A stretch of DNA of 64,000 nt, from the NCBI GenBank assembly GCA_035621215.1, contig CP141729.1:2378944-2442943 (forward strand). Direction: 5' to 3'. Position numbers and translations under genes: made by a program. The stretch is from Oscillospiraceae bacterium MB08-C2-2 (GTDB taxonomy: Bacteria; Bacillota; Clostridia; Oscillospirales; Ruminococcaceae). Numbering within the stretch: the stretch's first letter is position 1; each line of letters starts with the position of its first letter. The notes below the pieces were generated by a model. That model searched no databases. It saw only the letters and a program-made list of their open reading frames with translations, and was not told the origin of the DNA. Of the stretch, positions 7,591 through 15,451 are shown one piece after another.

Positions 7591-8616
7591 TTGAAGATAC
7601 TTGCCATTGAAAGCTCCTGTGATGAAACGGCCGCCGCTGTGGTGGAGGATGGCCGGCGGGTTCTTTCCAGTGTAATCAACTCTCAGATTCCCGAGCATCG
7701 GCTCTATGGCGGAGTGGTTCCAGAAATCGCCTCCCGCCGCCATGCAGAAGCCATTGTGGATGTTACCGGGGCCGCCCTTTCACAGGCGGCCCTTTCTCTG
7801 CGCCAAATTGATGCGGTGGCGGTGACCTGTGCCCCCGGCCTCATCGGTGCTTTGCTGGTGGGGGTGAATTTTGCCAAGGGCCTTTGCCTTTCCGCCGGCA
7901 AGCCCCTGATTCCGGTGCACCATATCCGGGGGCATATTGCCGCCAATTATCTGGCTTTCCCAGAGCTGAAACCGCCCTTTTTGTGTCTGGTGGTTTCGGG
8001 GGGGCACAGCCACATTATTATGGTGGAGGATTACACCCGCTTTCGGGTTATCGGCAGAACCCGGGATGATGCAGCGGGGGAGGCCTTTGATAAATCCGCC
8101 CGGGCCATGGGCCTGCCTTATCCCGGCGGGGTTCATCTGGACAAGCTTTCTCTCACCGGCGATCCTGAAAAATACAGCCTGCCCCGTCCTCATGTAGAGG
8201 GCAGCCCTTATGACTTCAGCTTTTCGGGGCTGAAAACAGCGGTTATTAACCTGCTGCACCGGGCTGAGCAGAGGGGAGAGCAGCTGGATACCCCTTCACT
8301 GGCGGCTTCTTTCCAGAAGACGGTTTCGGAGATTCTCACCGGCACCTTTATAGCGGCGGCTAAGGAGGTGGGGGCCACCACTTTGGTGGCGGCCGGGGGA
8401 GTATGTGCCAACTCCGGTTTGCGGGCCAGCCTGACCCGTGCCTGCAAGCAGGAGGGCTTTTCTCTGTATTTTCCGCCCCTTTCTCTTTGCGGAGATAACG
8501 CCGCCATGATCGGCGCACAGGCCTTTTATGAGGCTCAGGCTGGCGTTGTGGGGGATATGTCTCTCAACGGCACTGCCAGCCAGTCGGTGGATCAACCGGT
8601 GGCAGCTCAACAGTGA
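7591..8616 (+). CDS. tsaD: tRNA N6-adenosine threonylcarbamoyltransferase
   Basis: The 341-residue protein is a full-length TsaD/Gcp ASKHA-fold enzyme that transfers threonylcarbamoyl to A37 of ANN-decoding tRNAs together with TsaB and TsaE. Landmarks include ILAIESSCDETAAAVV at the N terminus, the metal-binding histidine segment HHIRGHIAANY, and VVSGGHSHI. The start is TTG at 7591 with AAGGAGG nine bases upstream. It follows rimI. A separate promoter (8675-8703) starts the next transcript downstream. Confidence 0.97.
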   Translation: MKILAIESSCDETAAAVVEDGRRVLSSVINSQIPEHRLYGGVVPEIASRRHAEAIVDVTGAALSQAALSLRQIDAVAVTCAPGLIGALLVGVNFAKGLCLSAGKPLIPVHHIRGHIAANYLAFPELKPPFLCLVVSGGHSHIIMVEDYTRFRVIGRTRDDAAGEAFDKSARAMGLPYPGGVHLDKLSLTGDPEKYSLPRPHVEGSPYDFSFSGLKTAVINLLHRAEQRGEQLDTPSLAASFQKTVSEILTGTFIAAAKEVGATTLVAAGGVCANSGLRASLTRACKQEGFSLYFPPLSLCGDNAAMIGAQAFYEAQAGVVGDMSLNGTASQSVDQPVAAQQ

Positions 8617-8674
8617 AAGATGGAAGCTATCTAAAAAATTGCAAAAATCATATAAAAATCATATCCAAAAGCTC

Positions 8675-8703
8675 TTGAAATGCAGGATTTGTTCAGGTAT
8701 AAT
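8675..8703 (+). promoter_or_regulatory. Promoter for PEP carboxykinase gene
   Basis: TTGAAA (8675-8680), a 17-base spacer and TATAAT (8698-8703) give a near-consensus sigma-A promoter. It lies about 330 bases before the pckG start, so the transcript would carry a long untranslated leader. Confidence 0.8.
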
Positions 8704-8709
8704 GTTATA

Positions 8710-9035
8710 AGTGGGGGAATTCGATTTTAAGAGTGGGTCACAGCACCCATAGCTTATATCAGACAGTTGGTGTTCTGAGATGTGCTGAAAATGCTGGTTC
8801 TATTGCCTTTTTATATAGGATATCATATATTTCTGGGCATAAAATTTCGTGCAGCAAAGCCTATTTAGCAGGAAAGAAGCGGTTGTTTGGCGCTTTTTTT
8901 AAATATGCAGGAATTTATGTATTTTAATGCAAAATTTGCTTAAAGGGAAAAACATGATGTCTTGTCATGATGTTTTTTAAGAACCCGCCTAAACCGTTGT
9001 ATTATGTTTTGCCAAATAGAAAGGAGCGTCTCTTA
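8710..9035 (+). promoter_or_regulatory. Long structured leader of pckG
   Basis: The leader between promoter and start codon contains TGGGT/ACCCA (about 8733-8750), a terminator-like hairpin with AAGCG/CGCTT followed by seven T (8873-8900), and a small stem CATGA/TCATG followed by a T run near 8953-8980. This layout fits transcription attenuation. I do not recognise a known riboswitch class in it. Confidence 0.45.
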
Positions 9036-10805
9036 ATGACCAAAAATCAGAATGTCCTTAATTGGGTTGAGGAAATGAAAGCGCTGGTCAAGCCGGATCA
9101 TGTAGTGTGGATCGATGGCAGTGAAAGCCAGCTTACCGAATTGCGTCAGCAGTCATTGGATTCGGGCGAGCTTCACCTTTTGAATCAGGATGAGCTTCCG
9201 GGCTGTACTCTGCACCGCACCGCCCTCAACGATGTGGCTCGTGTTGAACACCGCACCTTTATCTGCTCCCGCAGCAAAGAGGATGCAGGCCCCACCAACA
9301 ACTGGGAAGATCCTCAGGTTATGTACAACAAATTGACCCCTCTTTTTGATGGTGTCATGAAGGGCCGCACCATGTATGTGATCCCTTACAGCATGGGCCC
9401 TATCGGTTCTGAATTTTCCAAGGTTGGCGTTGAACTGACCGATTCCATCTATGTTGTGCTCAACATGGATATCATGACCCGTATGGGCCAGAAGGCATTT
9501 GACCAGCTGGGCGATACCTCCAACGATTTTGTCCGGGGTCTTCACTCCAAGGCTGATATCGATGAAGAAAACCGCTACATCTGCCACTTCCCCGAGGATA
9601 ACACCATTTGGTCCATCAACTCCGGTTACGGCGGCAACGTTCTGTTGGGCAAAAAGTGCTTTGCTCTGCGTATTGCTTCCTATCAGGGCAAGAACGAGGG
9701 CTGGATGGCTGAACATATGCTGATTCTGGGCATTGAAAATCCCCAGGGTGAAGTGAAGTATGTTTGCGCTGCTTTCCCTTCTGCCTGCGGCAAAACCAAT
9801 TTGGCCATGCTCATTCCGCCCGAAGTTTACAAGAAAAAGGGCTACAAGGTCTGGTGTGTTGGCGATGATATCGCTTGGCTGCGTGTTGGCCCTGATGGTC
9901 GTTTGTGGGCAATCAACCCCGAAGCCGGCTTCTTTGGCGTGGCTCCCGGAACCAACGTGAAATCCAATCCCAATGCATTGGAATCCACCAAGAAGAACAC
10001 CATCTTCACCAACGTGGTCCTCAATGAGGATAACAACACTGTCTGGTGGGAAGGTCTTGATAAGAATCCTCCCGAAAACGCCATTGACTGGAAGGGCAAC
10101 CCCTGGAACGGCAAAACTGCCACAACTCCCGGCGCTCACCCCAACAGCCGCTTTACCGCTCCTGCGATCAACTGCCCCTGTGTCAGCTCTGAATTCAACA
10201 ATCCCGCCGGTGTTCCGATTTCCGCTATCGTATTCGGCGGACGCCGCGCAAAGACCGCTCCGCTGGTTTATGAAGCAAGAAGCTGGCAGCACGGTGTTTT
10301 CGTAGGCTCCATCATGGCCTCTGAGACCACTGCCGCCGCTTCCGGCGCTGTGGGCGTGGTTCGCCGTGATCCTATGGCAATGCTTCCTTTCTGCGGCTAC
10401 CACATGGGCGATTATTTTGCTCATTGGCTGGAGATGGGCGAGAAGCTGGGCGACAAGGCTCCCAAAATCTTCAACGTCAACTGGTTCCGCACCGATGACG
10501 AAGGCCACTTTATCTGGCCTGGATTTGGCGACAACATGCGCGTGCTTTCTTGGATCATCGATCGCTGCGAAGGCAAGGCTGAGCCTGTTGAAACCCCCAT
10601 CGGCTTTGAGCCTAAGGCTGAGGATATCAACCTCGAAGGCCTTGAGGGAATCGATCTGGATACCGTTAAGGGTCTGCTGAACGTTGACCGTGCCCTTTGG
10701 AAAGAGGATGTGGCCGGTATCAAGGAATTCTATGGCAAGTTTGGCGATCGTTTGCCCAAGGCTCTCAACGATGAGCTGAACACTCTGGAGAAGAACCTGG
10801 ATTAG
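9036..10805 (+). CDS. pckG: Phosphoenolpyruvate carboxykinase (GTP)
   Basis: A 589-residue GTP-dependent PEPCK, interconverting oxaloacetate plus GTP with PEP, CO2 and GDP. The GTP-type signature FPSACGKTNLAML, the kinase-2 motif VGDDIAWL and the segment VFGGRRAKTAPLVYEA are visible, and length matches the family. The start is ATG at 9036 behind AAAGGAGCG; a longer frame from 8967 lies within the leader and has no ribosome binding site. In anaerobic fermenters this enzyme often runs toward oxaloacetate, which would connect with the carboxyl-transfer operon at 43.4-46.8 kb; that link is inference. A strong terminator follows at 10823. Confidence 0.97.
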   Translation: MTKNQNVLNWVEEMKALVKPDHVVWIDGSESQLTELRQQSLDSGELHLLNQDELPGCTLHRTALNDVARVEHRTFICSRSKEDAGPTNNWEDPQVMYNKLTPLFDGVMKGRTMYVIPYSMGPIGSEFSKVGVELTDSIYVVLNMDIMTRMGQKAFDQLGDTSNDFVRGLHSKADIDEENRYICHFPEDNTIWSINSGYGGNVLLGKKCFALRIASYQGKNEGWMAEHMLILGIENPQGEVKYVCAAFPSACGKTNLAMLIPPEVYKKKGYKVWCVGDDIAWLRVGPDGRLWAINPEAGFFGVAPGTNVKSNPNALESTKKNTIFTNVVLNEDNNTVWWEGLDKNPPENAIDWKGNPWNGKTATTPGAHPNSRFTAPAINCPCVSSEFNNPAGVPISAIVFGGRRAKTAPLVYEARSWQHGVFVGSIMASETTAAASGAVGVVRRDPMAMLPFCGYHMGDYFAHWLEMGEKLGDKAPKIFNVNWFRTDDEGHFIWPGFGDNMRVLSWIIDRCEGKAEPVETPIGFEPKAEDINLEGLEGIDLDTVKGLLNVDRALWKEDVAGIKEFYGKFGDRLPKALNDELNTLEKNLD

Positions 10806-10822
10806 TTTTTAACCAATAAAGT

Positions 10823-10866
10823 GAAGGCTGTGGAATGTTAAAGCATTCCCAGCCTTCCTTCTTTTT
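10823..10866 (+). terminator. Intrinsic terminator after pckG
   Basis: GAAGGCTG and GGAATG pair with CATTCC and CAGCCTTC, followed by a T-rich tail ending near 10866. Confidence 0.9.
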
Positions 10867-10894
10867 GTAGCATAAATTTTATTATATAATTGAA

Positions 10895-11020
10895 TGCTTA
10901 AATAGTATGTGTTACGATATTAATAACCGCGAAGCGTTTATTATATGTTCCATTTTTATGGCCCGCCTCACGGCGATGGCCAATTATATCATTCACTGCG
11001 CTCATGATATAATGTATAGT
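10895..11020. repeat. Family C repeat, single inverted copy
   Basis: Read on the minus strand, this segment contains ATATCATGAGCGCAGTGAAT, then GGCCATCGCCGTGAGGCGGG, then ATAATAAACGCTTCGCGGTT. These match, in order, one unit of the 90-bp tandem array at 59.8-60.2 kb. Each block is an imperfect hairpin. Confidence 0.85.
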
Positions 11021-11051
11021 GTTTAAAGCCAAAAGAGAGGTGTGGATTTTT

Positions 11052-11396
11052 ATGCTGAAAAGTGACAGGATCATACTGTGCATAGTGTTGCTGGTTTTTA
11101 CTTTGCTGGTCGCCAGTGTGGTCATCCGCAATAACATGCCTTTTGAACCATGGGGCTATACAAAGAAAATAATCAGCGATGAGCCTGTATATGAATATCT
11201 AATAACGTATAATCAAGGTGGGAATGCTTTTTCAAGAAAAATACCACCTCTTCCTGCGGGACACCCAATTTTGAAAGATATCAATGAATATGCCTACGAG
11301 TTGGTAAAGAACCAGATAGGGTCGGATTTGCCAGAAGACTATAAAGACTACGTTCAGATTACTTCCTATTTAGTGAGTGAAATGAAAGCACAATAA
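11052..11396 (+). CDS. Hypothetical single-pass membrane protein
   Basis: A 114-residue protein with one N-terminal membrane segment (about residues 7-27) and an outward-facing domain of about 85 residues containing VYEYLITYNQGGNAF and a proline-rich IPPLPAGHP stretch. The ATG at 11052 is preceded by GAGAGGTGTGG; an in-frame start at 11019 is inside the repeat and less likely. No family is recognised. A strong hairpin follows at 11447-11477. It stands alone between family C repeat DNA and the converging unit 11485-12111. Confidence 0.65.
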   Translation: MLKSDRIILCIVLLVFTLLVASVVIRNNMPFEPWGYTKKIISDEPVYEYLITYNQGGNAFSRKIPPLPAGHPILKDINEYAYELVKNQIGSDLPEDYKDYVQITSYLVSEMKAQ

Positions 11397-11446
11397 AAAG
11401 CTGGATATTCAGGTAGTGCTGAGAGCATAAAACAGAAAAATTGAAG

Positions 11447-11477
11447 CAGGGTGTACCCATAAAACGGGTACACCCTG
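11447..11477. terminator. Bidirectional hairpin terminator
   Basis: CAGGGTGTACCC pairs with GGGTACACCCTG around a 7-base loop. T-rich sequence follows on the minus strand (AATTTTTCTGTTTT) and more weakly on the plus strand. It would end both the 11052 gene and the converging minus-strand unit. Confidence 0.85.
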
Positions 11478-11484
11478 TAAAATG

Positions 11485-11838
11485 TTATTTCCTTTCTTTC
11501 AGTGTGTGTCTACACAAAAATGTCAGAATAACGGTAAACGAAGTCATGTCTGAAACCATGAGACCTTTTTTTACAAGTCCGGGCTTACAGTTAATGCATC
11601 TTTCACGAATTTTTACTAGCTTTGCATAGAGCGCAAAATAAGTGGAACAGATATACCGGAGTTCCTCAGAGACTGGCTCATTCGCAGGGGACAGGCATTC
11701 TCCCATCCACAAGACGAGGGTTGACAAACGATATATAGGTTTCCTGGTTTTGCTGCTTAAGCGAGGTATACAGCCAGTGGCTGCATCTTTAAAACAAACG
11801 TGAAACTGCGCTGTCATGAAATCGATATATTTCGCCAA
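11485..11838 (-). CDS. Hypothetical protein, uncertain
   Basis: A 117-residue frame starting with TTG (LAKYIDFMTAQFH...) and ending LCRHTLKERK just before a strong terminator. It has five or six cysteines spread along the length and no clear membrane segment. Directly upstream in the same frame, a 15-codon stretch beginning MLLERTAVLAVLKTG, with an AAAAAGG ribosome binding site, ends in TGA four codons before the TTG. The gene may therefore be interrupted by a stop codon, or the real start may be the TTG. A strong promoter at 12083-12111 points toward it. No family recognised. Confidence 0.4.
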   Translation of the reverse strand: MAKYIDFMTAQFHVCFKDAATGCIPRLSSKTRKPIYRLSTLVLWMGECLSPANEPVSEELRYICSTYFALYAKLVKIRERCINCKPGLVKKGLMVSDMTSFTVILTFLCRHTLKERK

Positions 11839-11937
11839 TTCACCCGGTCAGCCCGTTTTCAATACAGCCAAAACTGCTGTCCGTTCCAGAAGCATCCTTT
11901 TTAAAAAACAAATCAATTTAAGGAGTGAATTCTGCCT

Positions 11938-12012
11938 TTACGAGGGCTTACCCGAGCTGAGGGGCTTGGCGCACAGGCCCCAAATCTTACAGGGAACTTC
12001 TTCTGCGTACAT
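11938..12012 (-). CDS. Possible 24-residue leader peptide
   Basis: The frame starts ATG at 12012 behind AAAGGCGGTGGG and encodes a short peptide beginning MYAEEVPCKIWGLCAKP with two cysteines. It is the first translatable frame after the promoter at 12083-12111. It could be a leader peptide, a small functional peptide or chance. Confidence 0.3.
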   Translation of the reverse strand: MYAEEVPCKIWGLCAKPLSSGKPS

Positions 12013-12082
12013 CGGACCCACCGCCTTTCTTTTCACACAGTTGTGGGAAGCTCTTTTTGAATCCCTTCCCTTTTGCATCTTT

Positions 12083-12111
12083 AGTATACCCTACAGCTGG
12101 GTATTTGTCAA
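12083..12111 (-). promoter_or_regulatory. Strong minus-strand promoter with embedded operator-like palindrome
   Basis: TTGACA (12106-12111), a 17-base spacer and TATACT (12083-12088) form a near-consensus promoter. A perfect inverted repeat ATACCC/GGGTAT with a 7-base centre (12086-12104) fills the spacer and overlaps the -10 box, the position expected for a repressor operator. Confidence 0.75.
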
Positions 12112-12297
12112 TAAAAAAATAGTCACATCGTTTAATTTTATGTTAATAATAAATAACGAATCGCTGAACGAATAAAATAATATTCTTTTTGGATAATAGT
12201 TGAAAAAAAGCTCTTGGAAACTGGCTGTTTAAGAGGGATGGGCAGATTTTCAAGAAAAAAACCCACAGAATAAATAAAAAGGGTTCCTTGACTTCGG

Positions 12298-12326
12298 GAA
12301 AGCTTTAGGATACAATAACAATTGTC
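12298..12326 (+). promoter_or_regulatory. Promoter for DUF1292 gene
   Basis: TTGACT (12298-12303), 17 bases, TACAAT (12321-12326). A short hairpin CCTGCCG/CGGCAGG lies between it and the start codon. Confidence 0.75.
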
Positions 12327-12370
12327 AAAAGCAAAAGACCTGCCGTCGGCAGGCAGATAGTGAGGGTAAT

Positions 12371-12691
12371 ATGGACGAAAATATGGAACTGGATCTGGAG
12401 CAGGAAGAAGAAGAGGTTGATCTTCTGACCCTCATCGCCGAGGATGGCACTGAGCTGGAATTTGAAATTGCCGATACCGCCGAATTCGAAGGTGTGCGTT
12501 ACATGGCGCTGATCCCTGTCTTGAATCAGGCTGAGGAGATTCTGGAGGATAGCGGTGAGCTGGTGATTTTGCGTGTTTCAGAAGGCGAAGGGGAAGAATT
12601 CCTCGAATCCATTGAGGATGAGGATGAATTCAACCGTGTGGGCGATTTCTTTATGAAGCGCCTTGAGGATACCTTTGATTTTGAGGACTGA
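12371..12691 (+). CDS. DUF1292 (YrzB-like) acidic protein
   Basis: A 106-residue, very acidic cytoplasmic protein. The DUF1292 core LLTLIAEDGTELEFEIADT and YMALIPV is followed by the typical LVILRVSEGEGEEFLESIED. YrzB-like proteins usually neighbour the Holliday junction resolvase YqgF and YrzL in Bacillus, but here it stands alone with its own promoter at 12298. The ATG follows GTGAGGGTAAT. The molecular function of the family is not known. Confidence 0.9.
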   Translation: MDENMELDLEQEEEEVDLLTLIAEDGTELEFEIADTAEFEGVRYMALIPVLNQAEEILEDSGELVILRVSEGEGEEFLESIEDEDEFNRVGDFFMKRLEDTFDFED

Positions 12692-12789
12692 GTTTTAGCA
12701 TAGTCTCGTTTTTTCTTTGCGTTTATTCCAATAGAGCTTACTCCCCTGCTGGGTGCGTGTATATGCTGCTTTAATATAATCCAACACTT

Positions 12790-12940
12790 ATATTAAAGGG
12801 AGTCCTGATCTTCGTGGATATGATTGCAGACCTCCCGGCCTTGGCCGGACGAAGGGAGCAGGAGCCCCACGGGGGGACACCCACCTGTCTTTGACGGGTT
12901 TTATTGGGCGACATACGGCTTGGTGGGGTTTTATTTTGCA
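12790..12940 (+). ncRNA. Structured RNA, candidate 6S RNA (ssrS)
   Basis: The stretch has dense pairing without a convincing protein frame: CTCCCGGCC with a GGGAG partner, CCCCAC/GTGGGG-type pairing, and CCCACCTGTC paired with GACA...GGTGGG, followed by TTTTATTTT near 12930. The blocks GACACCCACCTGTCTTTGAC and TTATTGGGCGACATACGGC resemble what I remember of 6S RNAs in related Clostridia. A -10-like TATAAT lies at 12775-12780. Exact ends and identity are uncertain without a covariance-model search. Confidence 0.45.
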
Positions 12941-12990
12941 TTTTTAATTGTTTCCTGCTTCGTGGATGCGGAGTTTAGCGGAAAAATTGG

Positions 12991-13025
12991 AGCGAACGGC
13001 TGCGGCTGTTCGCTTTTCTTTATTT
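12991..13025 (+). terminator. Intrinsic terminator
   Basis: AGCGAAC pairs with GTTCGCT (12991-13014), with GGC/GCT in the loop, followed by TTTCTTTATTT. It closes the transcript that includes the structured RNA at 12.8-12.9 kb. Confidence 0.85.
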
Positions 13026-13027
13026 AG

Positions 13028-13195
13028 CGTCTGCTAAACAATTCAAAAATGCAACAACAGCAGTACTTTTCAGGCCGTCAATCCATGTATCTGAAACGGT
13101 AAAACAGACCTGTTTTGCCGTCAAACAGAGCGAATATTGCTTTGTTTGCAAATGCGTTTTGCAAAGCGCATTTATTCATTGGACATTATTTAAAC
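13028..13195. repeat. Family B multi-hairpin element, short copy
   Basis: The element begins TCTGCTAAACAATTCAAAAA and ends near ATTGGACATTATTTAAA. It contains ACGGTAAAACAG/CTGTTTTGCCGT-type, AAACAGAG/CTTTGTTT-type and AAATGCG/CGCATTT hairpins. The same modules occur in inverted orientation at 55682-55947, where two extra hairpins are present. Confidence 0.85.
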
Positions 13196-13237
13196 CCTGC
13201 CTTGGGGTAACCGGAAGATTCGGATTGGGGTGATTTT

Positions 13238-13714
13238 ATGGAGGGCTCTATGCCTCTCTTTGCCAACTGGCAAACCCAGCATTATGTTTGGGGTGGTATA
13301 ACAGCAGGGGCATTGTTCCTGTTTTTTGTCTTAATTCCCATTGTGAAATACTGGCGCAAAAAACACAGAAACACCGAGCTGGATTGTGTAGGAGATGGCT
13401 ACCAGTTTGAAGCCTACATAGCCCAGCTGCTCAGGCGCAACGGATTTATCAACGTGGATGTAACCAAAGCCTCCAGCGACTATGGCGTGGATGTTACAGC
13501 GGAAAAGGATGACATCACCTACGCCATTCAGTGCAAGTTTTACAACCAGCCTGTGGGGGTAAAGGCCGTTCAGGAGGTGCTGGCTGGGAAGCTCTACTAC
13601 GACTGCCATGTTGCTGTGGTTGCCACAAACAGCACCTTTACCAGAAACGCTGTTGAGCTGGCGAAAAAGACCAAGGTGCTCCTGTGGGATGAAGATAAAC
13701 TGGCACGCCTGTAA
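13238..13714 (+). CDS. Membrane-anchored Mrr-like restriction endonuclease domain protein
   Basis: A 158-residue protein with one N-terminal membrane segment (about residues 17-37, with ITAGALFLFFVLIPIV) and a C-terminal Mrr_cat/PD-(D/E)XK domain. The nuclease residues are visible: E in GYQFEAYIAQLL, D in SSDYGVDVTAE, and QCK in YAIQCKFYNQPVG. The ATG follows TTGGGGTGATTTT. No methyltransferase lies nearby, so a classical restriction pair is not indicated. Membrane-tethered nucleases of this layout may act on incoming DNA, which is inference. It sits between a family B repeat and a terminator. Confidence 0.85.
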   Translation: MEGSMPLFANWQTQHYVWGGITAGALFLFFVLIPIVKYWRKKHRNTELDCVGDGYQFEAYIAQLLRRNGFINVDVTKASSDYGVDVTAEKDDITYAIQCKFYNQPVGVKAVQEVLAGKLYYDCHVAVVATNSTFTRNAVELAKKTKVLLWDEDKLARL

Positions 13715-13785
13715 TGGCTTTGGCAGGCATCATTTTGTGGTGCGGCGTTGGATTGTTTCCAGCTGCATTGCCTCTTATAAAAGAA

Positions 13786-13832
13786 AAAGCGTAACGGAAA
13801 GGCAATTCCCGTTACGCTTTATTGTTTTATGC
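13786..13832. terminator. Bidirectional terminator
   Basis: AAAGCGTAACGG pairs with CCGTTACGCTTT (13786-13820), with A-rich and T-rich flanks, between the Mrr-like gene and the converging ABC-F gene. Confidence 0.85.
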
Positions 13833-13852
13833 TTGGCCGAAAAGGGCGGGGC

Positions 13853-15451
13853 CTATTTTCCTATACTGCTTTTCCATTCCAGATATTCATCAAAGCTGGT
13901 CTGGCGATCGGTCACACCCTCAGGGGTGATCTCGATGATCCGGTTGGCAATGGTCTGGATAAACTGGTGATCGTGGGAGGCGAAAAACACAATGCCCTTA
14001 AAATCAGTCAGCCCGTTGTTGAGGGCGGTGATGGATTCCAAATCCAAATGGTTGGTGGGCTGATCCAGCACCAGCACATTGGCACCGGAAAGCATCATGC
14101 GGGAAAGCATGCACCGAACCTTTTCACCACCGGAAAGCACCTTGACAGACTTGAGCACATCGTCCCCGGAAAAGAGCATCCGGCCCAAAAACTGGCGCAG
14201 ATAGCTTTCGTGATGATCGGGGGAATAGGGCTCCAGCCACTGGAGCAGGTTTTCATCCCGGTCGTTGAAAAAGGAGGAGTTATCCCGGGGGAAGAAGGCC
14301 TGTGAAGTGCTGACACCCCATTTGAAGGAGCCGCTGTCCGGCTTGATCTCCTCAGCCAGAATCTTGAACAGGGTGGTGTGAGCCAGCTCGTTATCCCCTA
14401 CAAAGGCGATTTTATCCTCACGGCCCGCTGTAAAGGTCAGGTTATCCAGCACCTTGACACCGTCAATGGTTTTGGTAAGACCTTCCACAAACAAAACATC
14501 CTTGCCTACCTCACGGTCAGGCTTAAAGCCCACCCAGGGGTAACGCCGGGAAGAAGCGGGAATCTGCTGTATATCCAGATTATCCAGCAGCTTGCGCCGG
14601 GAGGTTGCCTGCTTGGCCTTGGATTTGTTGGCAGAAAAACGGGCGATAAAGTCTTGCAGTTCCTTGGCCTTTTCCTCGGCCTTTTTGTTTTGATCCCGGA
14701 GCATTTGCTGCATCAGCTTGCTGGCATCGTACCAGAAATCGTAGTTGCCCACATACAGCTTGATCTTGCCGTAATCGATATCCACGATGTGGGAGCAGAC
14801 AGCGTTGAGAAAATGCCGGTCATGGGAGACCAGAATAACGGTGCCCAGGAAATCCATAAGAAAATCCTCCAGCCAAGTGATGGAGGCATAATCCAAGTTG
14901 TTGGTAGGCTCATCCAAGAGGATGATATCCGGCTGGCCGAACAGCGCCTGTGCCAGCAGCACCTTAACCTTTTGGCGGCCATCCAGCTCGCTCATCAGGC
15001 TGGCGTGAAAAGCAGTTTCAATTCCCAAACCCTGCAATATGCGGGAAGCATCCGATTCGGCTTCCCAGCCGCCCATTTCGGCAAAATCGGCTTCCAGCTC
15101 AGAGGCACGAACGCCGTCTTCCTCGGTGAAATCTTCTTTTTCGTAAAGGGCATCTTTTTCTTTCAAGTTGGCATAAAGCTTATGGTTGCCCATAATCACC
15201 GTTTCAATAACCGGAAAAGCATCGTATTTGTTCTGATCCTGCCGCAGGATGGACATGCGGACTTTAGAATCCACAAACACGCTGCCGCTGCTGGGTTCCA
15301 GCTCACCGGAAAGCACCTTGAGAAAGGTGGATTTGCCCGCACCGTTGGCTCCGATGATGCCATAGCAGTTGCCGGGAACAAATTGCAGGTCTACATGGGA
15401 AAAGAGCTTGGTTACACCCATGTTGAGGCTTACATCGCTGACTGTTATCAT
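13853..15451 (-). CDS. ABC-F family ATP-binding protein with altered second Walker A
   Basis: A 532-residue cytoplasmic ABC-F protein (YkpA/YbiT-like) with two ATPase domains joined by a lysine-rich linker (about residues 240-290). The first Walker A is canonical (GANGAGKSTF). The first signature reads LDGRQKVKV as usual in this subgroup, and the Walker B segments are ILLDEPTNNLD and VLDQPTNHLD. The second Walker A reads GDNELAHTTL, with histidine (CAC) where relatives have the ATP-binding lysine. ABC-F proteins act on ribosomes in translation quality control or antibiotic protection; the role here is unassigned. The start is ATG after AAGAAGGAGTTTATGCAATACT. Confidence 0.95.
   Translation of the reverse strand: MITVSDVSLNMGVTKLFSHVDLQFVPGNCYGIIGANGAGKSTFLKVLSGELEPSSGSVFVDSKVRMSILRQDQNKYDAFPVIETVIMGNHKLYANLKEKDALYEKEDFTEEDGVRASELEADFAEMGGWEAESDASRILQGLGIETAFHASLMSELDGRQKVKVLLAQALFGQPDIILLDEPTNNLDYASITWLEDFLMDFLGTVILVSHDRHFLNAVCSHIVDIDYGKIKLYVGNYDFWYDASKLMQQMLRDQNKKAEEKAKELQDFIARFSANKSKAKQATSRRKLLDNLDIQQIPASSRRYPWVGFKPDREVGKDVLFVEGLTKTIDGVKVLDNLTFTAGREDKIAFVGDNELAHTTLFKILAEEIKPDSGSFKWGVSTSQAFFPRDNSSFFNDRDENLLQWLEPYSPDHHESYLRQFLGRMLFSGDDVLKSVKVLSGGEKVRCMLSRMMLSGANVLVLDQPTNHLDLESITALNNGLTDFKGIVFFASHDHQFIQTIANRIIEITPEGVTDRQTSFDEYLEWKSSIGK

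Noticed and set aside
11816-12175. 119-codon plus-strand frame
   Set aside because: It overlaps the minus-strand promoter and frames, with no ribosome binding site and no recognisable domain.
12824-13027. 67-codon frame through the candidate 6S RNA
   Set aside because: It runs through strongly paired RNA-like sequence and ends in the terminator; no ribosome binding site seen.
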